In this document: positions 1 through 12,024 of the stretch, in pieces
Layout of the letters: the number at the start of each line of letters is the position of its first letter
How positions within the stretch are numbered: position 1 is the stretch's first letter
Assembly (NCBI RefSeq): GCF_018991925.1
Contig: NW_024756914.1
Coordinates: 8,948,089 to 9,012,088 of the forward strand
Source: Homarus americanus
Lineage: Eukaryota > Arthropoda > Malacostraca > Decapoda > Nephropidae
Reading direction: 5' to 3'
DNA length: 64,000 nt
Notes under the pieces: model-generated
Told to the model about the DNA's origin: nothing
What the model saw: the letters and a program-made list of their open reading frames with translations, nothing else
The model's database searches: none
Translations under genes and position numbers: made by a program

Positions 1-457
1 ATATCATTACAGACTAAATTCTAACATTAAGTCCAGTTGTAAAATAAGCAAACACACGGAATCTTACACTTCAGCTACGTATTACATTAATTACATAAAG
101 AGTAACATTGTCTTAACTGTCGGATGAAACCATAAGCATGTGACACCAATTATACACTAAAGTTATTAAATATGAAAAGAAAGCAAGGAATGAGAGAAGT
201 AATTACAGTATATTGAGCCATAGTACAGTATGTGAGCATCCGTTTGCATTCATAATATTTTACTTAGCAAAGGTAAATAAATATATAAAAGAAATGTAAG
301 GGTTCACACCTTTGGAATATTATCATTCACTCAACAAGCAACATCTAAACAAGAGTCAATAATCACCTAATCTCATCTGGATAAAAAGTTGGGTTACTCT
401 CACAAAAAACATGGTTGTTGCTATTGATTATTTCAGACTAGTATTGTATATATTATC
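1..457 (-). other. Probable 3' UTR of YIPF5
   Basis: AT-rich sequence downstream of the YIPF5 stop with no coding potential that I recognise. I see no clear AATAAA on the minus strand, so the transcript end may lie beyond the left edge. Confidence 0.35.
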
Positions 458-1246
458 TCAGAATATGGTTATAAGAGCAAATACAGCATACAAAAGTGCA
501 CATGGATAGGCAACTAAAGGCTGCTGGTGGTCCATAGCCAAGCCTGTCACAAACAATTTAGATGCTGAGATGGAACACCAAAGAATAGCCATACCTGTGA
601 GAATTATGCCAATAGGTCCTTGAAGTGACAACAAAACATTCACACCAGCTAGAGCCACCATGGGTAACAAACAATAGCCCAATATACTTACTACTACACC
701 CAAGCTCACACCTGGCATGGACATCATGTTCAATAGTCCATACATAGAGGCACATCCTAACATGCCAATGCCATAGATGTACCCAAATTGGGCTTTACCC
801 GAGAGCAAAAGAAAGCTGCCAAACGCTAGACAAAATGCCAAGGGTCCGGCCAAGTCTGTATCTTGCAGTATGGTGGGATCTGTTCGACGCATTGGGTTAA
901 GAACTGTTAGAGTTTTCTGCACAATAGCATCAGGATTGATGCCTAGCTCCTCCAACAGTGGTGGTTCATCTTCTAGGGAATAATTATCTGGCACAGGGGA
1001 CATAGGACTTATGCCTGGGGTCATGATGGAAGGTCCTGGTGTGAAAAATGCTGGTTGTTGACTCCCTTCACTGCTATATGATGTGGTAGGGGGAGGTCCT
1101 CCCTGACTTGATTGACTGTTATACTCAAAATTTTGAAACTGTTGCTCTTGTCCAAAATCTGAAGAGCCCATGTCATATGAATAGCTTCCTTGGTCTCCCC
1201 AACCATTTCCATGTGGCTGCTGCTGTTGATCCCAGCCATAAGACAT
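458..1246 (-). CDS. YIPF5: YIPF5-like Yip1 domain membrane protein
   Basis: Yip1-family protein of the ER exit site and early Golgi; family members bind Rab/Ypt GTPases and YIF1 proteins and act in ER-Golgi vesicle traffic (family knowledge). The frame gives 262 residues, close to vertebrate YIPF5 (about 257). Residues 1-90 are a Gln/Gly/Ser/Pro-rich cytosolic tail; the family signature [12 protein letters not shown] lies at about 93-104; KTLTVLNP and DTDLAGP follow; five hydrophobic segments are at about 132-150, 154-175, 180-199, 202-222 and 244-262, ending in the typical FALITIF. The whole coding region is one exon. The ATG at 1246 directly follows a TTGCAG acceptor-like site, so a 5' UTR intron probably ends at base 1247 and any upstream exon is noncoding. 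An in-frame TTG lies 6 nt upstream but is not needed. The TGA stop is at 460-458. Confidence 0.93.
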   Translation of the reverse strand: MSYGWDQQQQPHGNGWGDQGSYSYDMGSSDFGQEQQFQNFEYNSQSSQGGPPPTTSYSSEGSQQPAFFTPGPSIMTPGISPMSPVPDNYSLEDEPPLLEELGINPDAIVQKTLTVLNPMRRTDPTILQDTDLAGPLAFCLAFGSFLLLSGKAQFGYIYGIGMLGCASMYGLLNMMSMPGVSLGVVVSILGYCLLPMVALAGVNVLLSLQGPIGIILTGMAILWCSISASKLFVTGLAMDHQQPLVAYPCALLYAVFALITIF

Positions 1247-1890
1247 CTGCAATCATTAAGTGCCTTCTTAAGGGAAATACTATACTACAATACAAGGAAA
1301 AAATTTGTCCTAAACACTGGAAAGGAAAATACTGAAATTCGTGTACAAGTCTCTAAATGCTCACCTCTTTACATAAATTTTTAACACTGGTAGTGAAGTG
1401 ACAGTAATGGTGATTGACAAACATCTTTGAAACTCTGCTAAAAGAGGAAGTTGAGTAAGACCAGATAAGAGGAAGGATGAAACTGCTAAAAGAGGAAGAT
1501 AAGTAAGACCAGTAAAGAGGAAGGAAGCATAAAAATTTAATACTTCATCTAAAAGGGCAAGAAATAATCACTAATTTGTACAGTATCTACACAAAAAACT
1601 GTGGACATGCAGCAAAGTAGGCCTCAACCTTTACCATGGCCACCAATGTGTTGCTTCATAATATTGGCTGTATAAATCCCTCAACAAAAACACCTGGACA
1701 AATGTGGCTTGCCTGACTACTACAGTATGTGTTGCAGACTTGGTAGAATGATTTAGTGGGCCACATTACTAAAATTCAAGGAAGAAAAGCTTTCACTAAG
1801 AAATAAAATGGGAAAGTTGAGAAATAATAAAATGCATGTTTATTAAGCTTGCTTCATATTTGTTAACTGTCTGATGGTGGCCTCAATATA
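1247..1890. other. Noncoding, probably YIPF5 5' intron
   Basis: No coding region or repeat structure recognised apart from a short duplicated GA-rich phrase (AAAGAGGAAG) at 1440-1530. On the minus strand a GTGAGC donor-like word lies near 1362, a possible end of a noncoding exon, but this is not decisive. Confidence 0.3.
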
Positions 1891-2317
1891 CACCTAGACC
1901 CCGACTTACGACTACGTGGACTTACGACCGTCGGGACTTACGACCGCCTCGGATATAGATATAAAAAAAAAAAAAAAAAAAAAAAATTTTTAAATAACAC
2001 GCATTTTCTATACCGAAACGTTTCCAGTTAATGTAGTCTCCATGTATAATTAGAAAATTATGGGGGCCCCATGTGCATTCAGCTGACTACATTAAAGGTT
2101 AAGTGGTCAGTCACACTGTATCCATTCCTTATTATTTATTACTTTCACTGTACTGTATCCATTCATCATTATTCATTACTTTTACTGTACTGTATTTCAT
2201 TGTAGATTTTTTATTAAAAGAAAATTTTTTTTTTTTATCTATGTCGGACTTACGACCATGTCGGACTTACGACCTGGATTTGGGTCCATAACCCCGTCGT
2301 AAGTCGGGGTCTAGGTG
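1891..2317. mobile_element. Tigger-type MITE, TA-flanked, copy 1
   Basis: A 427-bp element with inverted ends (CACCTAGACCCCGACTTACG on the left, its complement on the right) flanked on both sides by TA, the target duplication of Tc1/mariner/pogo elements. The motif GACTTACGAC recurs as subterminal direct repeats inside both ends. An A-rich tract follows the left end. No transposase remains. A near-identical copy sits at 58110-58539. Confidence 0.85.
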
Positions 2318-3122
2318 TATTGATAAATTGTCTGATATCAAGGTCAAAACCCAGCCCCTCTTGATTGGTTAGGCCAAGGCCTGGGATGGGTGCCAGACTA
2401 ATGAGGGTTGGTGAGTAATGTGTAATGTAATAAAATGATGTTTGGAAAATGATGATTCCTGCACACTTACATATACAATATAAACATTTTATTTACAAAT
2501 ATTTGGGTTATTACAACTCCACAATTTTAGTGTCAGGTAACCCAGCACAACACAAAAATGAAATTTACAATATTAAACTCCCAAAACAATAACGGCTGAA
2601 TAAGAATGGAACAAGAGATAACTCGATCCATGCCCAGTGATGATATTACAGCACTACTTGTACTATCATGCACAAAAGTCCCTTCAAGTAGCCAGCCACA
2701 TTGAGTCTGAATCACCTGAGGTTGAATCAGTGAAGCAGCTGAAGTAAGTGCCTTGATGGCCCAACAGATGTCGCACCATTTAGTGTGTATGAGGGGTGGA
2801 GAGAGGAAGCATGAATCACGAAACCCCCACACTGTATACTGATAATGTTAGGAATGTGATGGACATGGTTCATATTATTATGGATATTGAGAGTTGCTTA
2901 ACAATAATTGCCAATGCACGACAATAGGTACAACTACAGATGAGCCAGTGTGGTAGTTACTGAGAGTTTGATGACTTGTTACTAAGGTTGGCGTCACTGA
3001 CAGCAGGGTCAAAAGGTGAAATGGGACACAGACATATGCCGGTGACTCATTCCTAACATCAACATGAGCAGGAGATTGGTGATATTCTTTCTAATCATTA
3101 TTCACTGTTGTTTTAATTCTGA
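2318..3122. other. Intergenic, no feature recognised
   Basis: Flat sequence between two MITEs. The 99-codon minus-strand frame at 2533-2832 has no family resemblance and is treated as chance. Confidence 0.4.
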
Positions 3123-3433
3123 TATACTCCTCGACTTACGACCACCCGAACATACGACCGCCACAGTCATATAAAATATTTTTCAAATTACATATTTTCG
3201 AGTCCCGACGTTAGTGATCGTGCTGCGTAGTGTACTGACAAAATTTTCATTTGTAATTCCCTTTAAAATGGCTGGCAAGCTTAAAAATGAGAGTTCTCGT
3301 GGTGCTGGGAAGAAAAAGAGACACCCATTTTAGATTTTCTAAGTAGTATTTTCACATTTTCGACTTACGACCAATTCGACTTACGACCTGGTTGTCGGTC
3401 CCTAACCCCGTCCTAAGTCGAGGACTGACTGTA
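3123..3433 (+). mobile_element. Tigger-type MITE with transposase N-terminus remnant
   Basis: Left end CTCCTCGACTTACGACCACC and right end CTAAGTCGAGGACTGACTG are inverted. Inside, ATG at 3268 opens a 21-residue peptide (MAGKLKNESSRGAGKKKRHPF, stop), the basic start of a pogo-like transposase. The same peptide start recurs at 63932 in a second copy, and the right end alone recurs at 62752-62842. The left terminus has lost its CAG. Confidence 0.7.
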
Positions 3434-3529
3434 TAGTACAGTATTGGTGTGTGATATAGGTGCTGTACTGTATAAGGTTGACTTTTAGTGCATGATCATC
3501 CTGAGTATTTGTTAATAGAAGTAAACTAC

Positions 3530-3640
3530 AGTCATCCCTTGGTTATCACACCTAATTGGGACCGAGCCGAGTGCGTGATACAAAAAACGCGATAACGAAA
3601 GTAAAGAACCTAAGGGATTTATTCTAATTAGTTCCAGGCA
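3530..3640. mobile_element. Tigger-like left end, partner end not found
   Basis: TA followed by CAGTCATCCCTTGGTTATCA and later GCGATAACG is the pattern of Tigger termini used throughout this window. I could not find the matching right end within the next kilobase, so the element is truncated or diverged. Confidence 0.45.
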
Positions 3641-4259
3641 CCCAAGACCCAACCCCAATTTTCCCATTTTTATGACCACTTAGACCCACTAAAGATATAG
3701 ATAATGTTATGGTAAGTATCAGAAACACACACAGGCATGGATAGGTTTATTAAAAAGTGATGAAAAGGGTACGCTCAATACTGTAGTCCACAAAACATGA
3801 AGCTATGCTTTCTTTATTTGAGTCCCCCGTCTGAGGAGTCCGTTTTCTCATCACTTCAGGACGCCCGAGTCCTCCGTTTTCTCTCAACCTTAGAGTGCAC
3901 CCGAGACTTCGTTATTCCTTAGTAATGACACAGAATTTGAAATGGCAACTGGGGTTGCAATTGTTGAGGCAACTTAGATATGTCTGATTACAGTTGGAAC
4001 ATTCAAGATTCATTGTGAGTGATGTTGAAAGCTTCAACTGTCTTTATGGTTGGTAAAACTTGTAAAGTAAGTGAGTGTCGAGTCTGTCAGTAAGAGTGGC
4101 ACGTGTGAGTGCTTGTGTTTGTACAACCGCTTTCAAGTTTTGTTACCTCCATCCATTTTCATCCAGCAAATGTGTTATTGTCAATTTGTACGTGAAAGAT
4201 TTTATCCTCAATAGATGTAGGTGAAGCAAGAGGGTAACAATACACCTGATACACACACA

Positions 4260-4450
4260 CATATATACAATACAGGTAAAAGAAATAATTGTCCTAAGGG
4301 CAAACACATAAAGGGAATATACAAGGGTACAATTCTCATAAGTAAAAATGTAACCCCCCCCCCCCACACGTCAAAAAATGTTATTTGCGGATTTGGCAAT
4401 TCACAGCCATTTTGAGAACCTAACCCCTGCGAATTTGTTTTTTTAGGAAG
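4260..4450. repeat. Dispersed repeat, also present at 24740-24900 inverted
   Basis: The block holding CCTAAGGGCAAACACATAAA, a C tract (4350-4366) and TTTTGAGAACC matches the opposite strand of 24740-24900, where it forms part of a bounded Tigger-type element. Here it is a loose fragment. Confidence 0.55.
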
Positions 4451-4876
4451 GCGGGGGCTGTATACACATATACAGTATAACATCAATATAACACGAGATA
4501 CGTTTCAAGAGAGGTCGCTTTAAACAGAATTTGCACTAAATCTAAGTGGTTTGAATGGAATAAATTAGTTTGGTACTTTAGAGAAACACAAAATACTAAA
4601 AAGACTGAGAGTCTACTCAGATACACCTCAGCCCATCTCCTAGAATAAAACAAAACACTCATAAATCAACACAGCTAAAATTATGGGATGGGAAATGTTT
4701 TACAGTTGATGCCAAGGTCTATTGTTTTTTATTTATCTTTCCTTAAGAGTGACTAAGTTTTTCTCTTATAAAATGTCACTGAACTGGCATGATCTAATTA
4801 ATTTTATTACAAAGGGCTAGAATTTTTATCTCGTGCAAAATATATGACATTTACCTGTATTTTCAAATTATATGTA

Positions 4877-5741
4877 CAGTGGGGTATGCTATAACGAACG
4901 TAATTGGTTCCAGAACCTCGTTCGTTATAGCATTCGTTCGTTATAGGATTAATCCGTTCCAGGCCCCCAAATACAACCACTTAACACTGAAAAAATTCTG
5001 TGGAAAATGTAAAAAATACGGTACTTTATCTTACCTTAGTGTTATTCAGCATGCAGGTACCCCTAAACACTGGCACATCACTATCACTTCCACTGGGAGT
5101 CTTGGCTTTAAGGTCCTCAAACAATTGTTTAGCCTTCTCACAAATTATAGCTTCACTAATGTTACCACCTGCCATTTCTTTCTCCTTTATCCACACTAAG
5201 AGTAAATTTTCCATCTCTTCAATCACATTACACTTTGCTTTGCTAAGTCTAAAGATTCCCTTAGCCACTTGCACAGTTTTTAACTCCTCTTTATTCTTCA
5301 AAATCGTACATATAGTCGATTTAGCCATCCCATATTCATCACTAAGTTTCGCAATGCTTCTTCCATTCTCACGTTTCTTTACAATTTCTTTCTTAGTTTC
5401 AAGGGTTATTAGCTTTCTCACTCGCTTTGGATGACTCATTGTTACAATTGTATACTTGTATAACAAAATAGTTATACAAATAACGCGAATTTCCACATCA
5501 AAAGACGAAATTTCAACAATAACAGTGGTGCACTGGCTACACAATGAGACAAAGATGGCGCCTGACGCTCTTGTTGTGGGTCGCGGTACAACAATATTCA
5601 TGCGCCAGGCGAAATAGTCCCGTATTCATCCGCGTTCGTTGTAGGAGTTGCGTTCGTTATAGCATTCTCAATTTTATAGGTAAAACCGTTCGTTATAGGA
5701 ATATTCGTAGTAGGATCCGTTCGTTATAGCATACCCCACTG
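4877..5741 (-). mobile_element. Internally deleted Tigger element
   Basis: An 865-bp element. The ends (CAGTGGGGTATGCTATAACG and its complement) are inverted and flanked by TA. It carries the N-terminal half of a pogo/Tigger transposase on the minus strand and lacks the DDE core, so it depends on a complete copy elsewhere for movement. Confidence 0.9.
5026..5439 (-). pseudogene. Tigger transposase, N-terminal fragment (CENP-B HTH)
   Basis: From the ATG at 5439 the frame reads 138 residues: MSHPKRVRKLITLETKKEIV opens a CENP-B/Psq-type helix-turn-helix (about residues 8-55, with GRSIAKLSDEYGMAKSTICT as the recognition helix region), then the second DNA-binding HTH typical of Tigger proteins (MENLLLVWIKEKEMAGGNIS and SEAIICEKAKQLFEDL). 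The frame then ends near the right part of the element; the catalytic domain is deleted. A frame extending upstream to 5601 runs into the element terminus and is not biological. Confidence 0.8.
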
Positions 5742-5949
5742 TAATTTGAATATAAACGTCATATAATTATTATTAATTATTCGCTGTCTTGCAAGGATTC
5801 TAGCAATGCAAATTATATTCTCCTAACTTTAGTCTGTGATATTATATAAGATAAAAACTGTAAGCCTACAACCACCAAACCCTTGCTGGTAAAGGGGGGG
5901 GGAGGATTTGAATGATTTTTTTTTACGGGGATTAGCCCACCTGGGCACA

Positions 5950-6290
5950 GGTCAATGACCCACATCAGGGCCTGGAGGAGAAAATGTAAGAATAATAACA
6001 ATAATAATATTAATTAGTTAATAGTAAATAAAATTTATAAAATTTTAAAAATAAAAAATTAAATAATAACAACAACAACACTGATGATGATGATAATATA
6101 ATAAAGGACCATAAAGAAATACAAAAATTTTAAAAAGATCAATAGTGAGAAATGATATACGTATGTATGTTGTGTTCTCAAAGTAAGAGAAACAATTGAA
6201 ACCCTGCAATTGTGTGTAAATGTGGCAGAAAGTCAAATCAGCAACCTGGGACTTTTTCACAATTTTTGTGATGTCATATGGCAGTTACTT
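5950..6290. repeat. Dispersed repeat, copy 1 (second copy 36520-36815)
   Basis: The two copies share CCCACATC.GGGCCTGG, an (AAT)n stretch, AAGAAATACAAAA, GAGAAACAATTGA, GCAGAAAGTCA and CAACCTGGGACT followed by TCACAATTTTTGTGAT. No coding capacity; possibly a SINE or a MITE core. The ends are not sharp. Confidence 0.6.
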
Positions 6291-6369
6291 CATTTCTCAA
6301 GAGCAATGTCCTGTAATGATAAAGAAGTTTTTATAGGAACCATGTCAGGAATTGTATTTGTGGTTCATT

Positions 6370-6740
6370 CATGGCCAGCTTAGTTTGTTCAATAAGACTA
6401 TTTGGAAGATAGAGAAAAACATCGGTGCAACAGAGGCAGCCAATGAACTAAAGGTTCTAAAGCTTAACTTGCAAGAGGAAAGATAACTGCAGTATTTCAT
6501 TCCACAAGGAGTCAAGGTGTTGCTATGTAAGTCAGAAGAAAGTGGAGATGTCAGTGTTAAATCTTTCAAGGATGAAGTCACTGCTTTCTATGACAGATGT
6601 TTGTCATACATTTCACTCTGGGAAAGCAGGTTTGAAGATGTAGAATCTCACACCTGGGTTACTGGAGAAATAACCTGGCCAGAAATTGAGAACACAGCGA
6701 CAGCATTAATAATAAATATGGAAAGACTATAAAAGACAAT
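6370..6740 (+). pseudogene. hAT-like transposase fragment
   Basis: A 71-codon open stretch (6517-6732) includes SFKDEVTAFYDRCLSYISLW followed by SRFEDVESHTWV, reminiscent of the region before the dimerisation domain in hAT-type transposases. It is isolated, with stops on both sides. The assignment rests on pattern memory only; an unrelated host exon is possible. Confidence 0.3.
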
Positions 6741-7025
6741 GACAGTCTTTTTGATAAAGTCATATTTGCAAAGAAGTTCCTAAATGACTGTGACAGGAAG
6801 AAAGAATAGGTAAATGCAGGGACTAACCATGAAGCACAATGGGTTCAGATGCTTTAACACTTCAGTGAAAAGAACATTTCTGTTCCCAAGCACAGATTAT
6901 TACAGTAACGTATCTGTACTATAAATAAAAAAACATATGGACAATACTGTATCATGAAGAGTAATTACAGTAGACAAACAGTGAGACGACCCTTGTGGGA
7001 GGGGGATGCACGGTCACTTTTAACC

Positions 7026-7038
7026 CCCCCCCCCCCCG
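7026..7038. repeat. Poly-C tract
   Basis: A run of C residues within noncoding DNA; a (CA)n microsatellite follows at about 7178-7197. Confidence 0.8.
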
Positions 7039-7199
7039 AGGATAGATTAACGCTTATAAAATCTCATGGACTTGACTTAAATGAATATATGTAACATGTA
7101 TTGCTGGAATTCTTTTAAGATAGTGATTAATTTGACTATAAACATCACTTATTTTGCGCAAGCATGCATGCAAGCATACACACACACACACACACACCT

Positions 7200-8735
7200 G
7201 ACCATATTAGGGTCAAGACCTATTCAGGCGCCGCTCCTGCTGAGTGGCGGCCCCCTTGGCCATGTCGGCCCATTCCTGAATTCCCTCTCCCCGACTTATC
7301 CTCACCCCCGGGATATCTACATAATCAAAAGTGACAATTTCGTTTCGGAAAGAAGTGGGATCAGTGTTGAACAGTGTTTAGGCCAGTGAACTCAGCACTA
7401 GACAGTACCAGTGAGAACCGTGATGCACCAGAGAGATAAGTACCCCTGGGAACTGACCACCATCTTCTGACAAGGAGGTGCTAATCCGTCCACCATGGGA
7501 ACAACAGAAGGCCAGCTGGCTACGAGATTAGACATCACCACCGAGCAGAGCGAGGTACTGTGACACCACCCAACACCACAGAGTGTCCCCATGACCATGT
7601 GAGGTGCTTCATATCAACACCCGAGGACGAGTTACTGTACCACGTGAACACCACACCACCCGGTGTCTCTATGACCACGTGAAGTCCTTCATATCAACAG
7701 TAGGATGAGTTACTACACCACGTGAACACCACACCACCTGGTGTCTCCATGACCAGCCCAGGCCTGGGCCATCAACTGTAAACTATAATAATTTGTATGT
7801 TCAATCATTGTTCCTTCTTCTTTCAGCAATGAAAACTTTTGTTAAACGACCCACCCACCCCATGTCTTTGTATATAGTAAGTCATTTTTGTCCAATGTAT
7901 ATTTCAGCTTTCGGGCTGCCGAACTTTTTCAATAAACTGTTAATTATTATTATTTTTTTTCCCTCAGCCTTCATAGGGTAAGGTCATGTATAGTCAGCGC
8001 TGCCCGCTGACGTGGCCGTGGTCTCTTAACCACGGAGACAGCTGCCAGCCCAGTCTGTCGGGCTTTCCCATCCCCCATCTGGAATTATCAACATCCTCCC
8101 ACCATCAGTACAGTGCAAAGACTGATGATAAACCCACAAGTGATAAACAAAGGTGGCAATTTCAACTCGAAAGAGAGAAACAACTGTTAGAGTGACAATC
8201 ATGCTTGGTGGTCAATGTTGCCCTGACCCTTGACGTGACACATCCAGCCTGCGGTACACTCGCCACCACGAACACTGGATGAGAAGCCAAGAAACACTCC
8301 AGACTACATCAGGAGAGAAATGAGGACTCCCTACTCCACCCAGGTGAGGAACTATGAATTCCTAACTACATCATATGAGGAACAAGAACTATCTCCAACA
8401 CCCTGTGTGAGCTGGACGACCTTCCCGGACCACGTGGTGCATCTGCAGCTGTAGTGAGGTAGCGGCTTAGCAGCCAGGTACAACGGCCATCAAGACAGTG
8501 GGAAGGACTTTGTTGGTGCCGACATCAGGTCACAAGAATGTCTACAGACCAGCTCCCACAGTACTAGATTTATAGTTAATCTATATGTTGACTATGTTTC
8601 TTATGTTTTGGTCAATCAAGTGACCCACTCCCTGATTTCACTATATGCAACTTATCATCTCTGTTGATTGTATATTTTCAGCCTTGGGGCTGCAATGTTA
8701 TCTTAATAAACCGTTAATTATTATTGTTATTACAC
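7200..8735 (+). mobile_element. Retroelement 3' ends with ATT tail, two related ends
   Basis: Two stretches end alike: 7905-7955 (TTTCGGGCTGCCGAAC, AATAAACTGTTAATTATTATT) and 8680-8735 (CTTGGGGCTGCAATGT, AATAAACCGTTAATTATTATT). A polyadenylation word followed by an (ATT) tail is typical of arthropod non-LTR or SINE 3' ends. Inside, about 75-bp direct repeats (ACCACGTGAACACCACACCA, 7560-7765) occur about three times. No protein domain is left, so the class is uncertain. Confidence 0.45.
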
Positions 8736-9188
8736 AGGAATTAGCCATTTGGGGGGGAGAGGGTGTCAAGGTCACTTTTACCCCAAATGGACCCTTCTCC
8801 CTCTGGCTGGGAGGAGGGAGGTGTGATGTTGACAGCCAGGCTAGCTAGGTAAAGCAGGACTTGCAACTTCACCTGTGACTAATGAATTATTGATAGGCTA
8901 TTGAAGCAAGAGGCTTTGCTCTAAAAGGACCTAGTTCTTTAGGGAACAGGCTATATAGGCTACCTGCTAAAAAGACTGCCTGGAATAAAATGCTGTTCCA
9001 AAATAAACTGGAAATTATCATTGTAACTGCTCACTAAATTAAGACTGTGAATGGTTGTAACCATGAGATTCCCTCAGCTGAATACGATCATATGGTTTGC
9101 CAGATTTAAAAACAACATTGAGGGAGGTTTGACGGTATTAATGTTTTGTATTTTAATTTTACTTCCAGGCTGACTAAATCACAGCACC

Positions 9189-11038
9189 ATGGATGGCGAC
9201 AGAAGAGAAATTAAGCATCCTCGTAGCAGTAGTGTAATATGGGAATATTTTGAAAAAGTAGCCAATTCACCAGGCAAAGCAAAATGCCTAATTTGTGGTG
9301 CAGTATACCAACATTCTCAGAACACATCAAACCTGTTTTAAGCATTTGAGTACCAAACATGGTAGTACATATGAGAGCGCTAAGCAGCAAAAACTCTCAC
9401 TGAAACCAACAGCATCAGACCAAACCGGACAGAGGCAATGTACCATTGATACTTTATTCCCCAAAAAAGGGAAATACCCTCCTGGGTCACAGAAGAGTAA
9501 GGAACTGGATAAGTTACTGCTGCAAATGATAACCACTGATTTACAGCCTGCTTCAGTAGTGGAGGACTCTGGGTTTCAAAAATTTGTGAATGGGCTCGAC
9601 CCTAGATACGAACTGCCAAGCAGAAGAAAAATCATGAGAAATATGCTGCCTGATGCATACAATTCAGCAAAAGCAAGAGTGAAAACAATGTTAGAAGATA
9701 CTGAAGATATTGCCCTAACTACAGATATATGGACATCCAGACAAACACAAGCATTTATGTGCATTACGGCACATTTCATTACCTCTGACTGGATACTGAA
9801 ATCACTTGTGTTGTAGACAGTTCAACTAAAGACAGCCCACACTGCAGAAAATATTGCTTCCAAGTTGACGCGTGTTGCTGAGGAGTGGTCAGTTGGAAAT
9901 AAGATAAGGATGCTTGTCACTGACAATGCTTCCAACATGACTCGTGCTGCTAGTCTTGTGGGATGGCGCAACATACCGTGTTTTGCTCACACATTAAATC
10001 TTGTTGTTACAAATAGCATTAGTGCAAATGATGGTTTGACTAAGTTGATAGTGAAAAATATTGTAACTTTTTTTCCATTCTTCTGTCAAAGCTTCAGATA
10101 AATTAGCAGAAATCCAGATTCAGAACCAAATTCCTGAGCACAAACTCATGCAAGACACCAAAACTCGGTGGAATTCCTCGTTTTACATGCTTGCACGCAT
10201 GATCGAGCAACATGATGCTGTTACGACAGTTTTGTGCCTACTTGTCCGAAATGAACTTTGTCTGTCTGCTGGTGAAGTTATGAAATGCGAGAAGCTGTGA
10301 ATACTCTCAGACCATTTGAGCTGGCCACCAGAGAAATTAGTGCTGATCTTCATTTATCAGTGACGAAGATTATTCCAATTTCACGAATGTTGATGGAAGT
10401 CACAGCACCTGAGTCAAGGCCTAGCACAAGCACAACAGTAAATGAAGACTGGCTCTCTCAATGATGAGCTGCAGCTACAAGTAAGGAAGAGATTCAGCAA
10501 TGTTGAGACAAACTTTTGGCTTGCTGCTGCAACTTTTTTAGACCCCAGGTTAAAGAAAGTGCCATTTTCTAACAAAACAATGGTTGACCAAGCACAAAAG
10601 AGATTAGAAACTGAGATGTGTTCAGTCTCAGTAGGAAATCTTGCACAGTCTGAGGAGCCTGATGAGCCAACAAGCATACAGCTACCATCACCGAATGTGG
10701 AACCTACTGAAGAGGTTGGCCTCTGGAGCTGGTTTGGGAAGAAGGCAACTGAACAACAAAGACACAGGACAGCAGTAGTTGATGCAGCTCTGGATATGCG
10801 ACATTATACTGAAGGAAAGCTAATGACTAGGACTGACGATCCTCTCGAGTTTTGGAAAAAACATTCATTGGAGTATCCTCGATTATCTGTAATAGGGAAG
10901 AAGTTTTTATCTGTACCTGCGACGTCAGTGCCTTCTGAAAGATTGTTTTCGAAAGCAGGGGAACTTGTGGCAGCTAAAAGGAACAGGCTCAAGGCCCAAA
11001 ACATAGACATGATCCTATTTCCCAACAAAAATGCATAA
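9189..11038 (+). pseudogene. hAT (ZBED-type) transposase, broken by frameshifts
   Basis: Starts at ATG 9189 (MDGDRREIKHPRSSSVIWEY). A BED zinc finger follows (CLIC, then FKHLSTKH after a 1-base shift near 9335). Next come the RNase-H-like pieces: TTDIWTSRQTQAF (first Asp, about 9721), a stop at 9814, VTDNASNMT (second Asp, about 9920) with PCFAHTLNLVV, a frameshift near 10085, TRWNSSFYML (about 10165) and a further break near 10290. The last open stretch (10442-11038) holds LDPRLKKV and the hAT C-terminal dimerisation domain (FWKKHSLEYPRLSVIGKKFL, VPATSVPSERLFSKAG). All domains are present in order, so this was a complete transposase of the kind annotated as ZBED1-like; at least three shifts and one stop make it dead. 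Terminal inverted repeats were not resolved. Confidence 0.88.
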
Positions 11039-11395
11039 GAGCTGAGTAGGTTATTATGGTCAGTTTCTCTTTGTTTCATTCTCTTCTATAATTGAAGTAT
11101 TTGATTGCTTGAGTGTATTTTTAAGGGGTTGAGGAATTGTATCTTATCTGATATTCTGATTAGTTCTTCATATAAATACTGTAGCCTTTAATTCATAACT
11201 TTATCTTTAGTACACGCACGATTCAACTGTGATATGTCCCTTCATGTATACTCAGAAGGATGTTTGTTTCTTTCACATTTTACTATCTACAAAGATGAAG
11301 GTTTTATTTATTTTTATAAATACATAAATACTGTATTTGTGTTCTAATACTCAATGAAAAGTAGCTTGCATAATGTGGTGTTTCCATCATATGTA

Positions 11396-12024
11396 CAGTC
11401 AACCCTCGCTTTACGCGGTCCCACATTCCGCGTTTCCACGGTACCCTGCCGAAACCGGAATGCTCACATTCTGCAGTGCGTGTACCCCTGTATGCGGAGA
11501 GCGGCGCGAGCAGGGTGCGCACAAGGTCGCCCAGTCATCAAAACATTACCGAGTTCTTCACCCGCCACCCACCACACCGGCCCAAGTCAGTGATAGTGAT
11601 AATTATAGTGAGGATATGGACTTATATGGACTTTGAGGGGTTTGACAAAGAGGCCCTGCAAGCCTCTGTGGTGGATAGTGATACAATTGATACCAGTGAT
11701 ACAGGCGAGGGCCAATAATCTGCCCTCTGCCTCGGAACCAACCCCCCATCCCCGTGTGCCCAGCCATCTTTTCTACTAATGTAAGTGTTAAAAAACCTAA
11801 TATTATTGATATTTCTCTTAATTATTAATTGTGTGCATACCATCATAAAATAAAAAAGTTATTTTTACTACAACGTAGGTATTGTGTCTGAAAAAGTGGA
11901 GTTAGGGGGTCGGCCCGGTCTCTATTTCAATTAATCCTGTATGTTATGTTGTTCACTTTACGCTTTTCTCACTTTCCACGGGCCGCCGTGGGTTGAATTA
12001 ACCGCGTAAAGTGAGGGTTCACTG
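11396..12024 (+). mobile_element. Internally deleted copy of the 60044-62751 Tigger
   Basis: A 629-bp element with perfect TA flanks. About 115 bp at its left end and about 490 bp at its right end match the full-length Tigger at 60044-62751; everything between (most of the transposase) is missing. The retained 3' coding part includes HQNITEFF, the counterpart of the PIP-box-like QQSITDFF of the long copy, followed by the acidic tail and the GGCCAATAATCTGCCCTCTG stop region. Confidence 0.88.

Noticed and set aside
2533..2832. 99-codon minus-strand frame
   Set aside because: No recognisable domain, no splice context, composition like surrounding noncoding DNA.
5026..5601. 191-codon gene on the minus strand
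   Set aside because: It is a truncated Tigger transposase within a TA-flanked element; the part before 5439 is element terminus.
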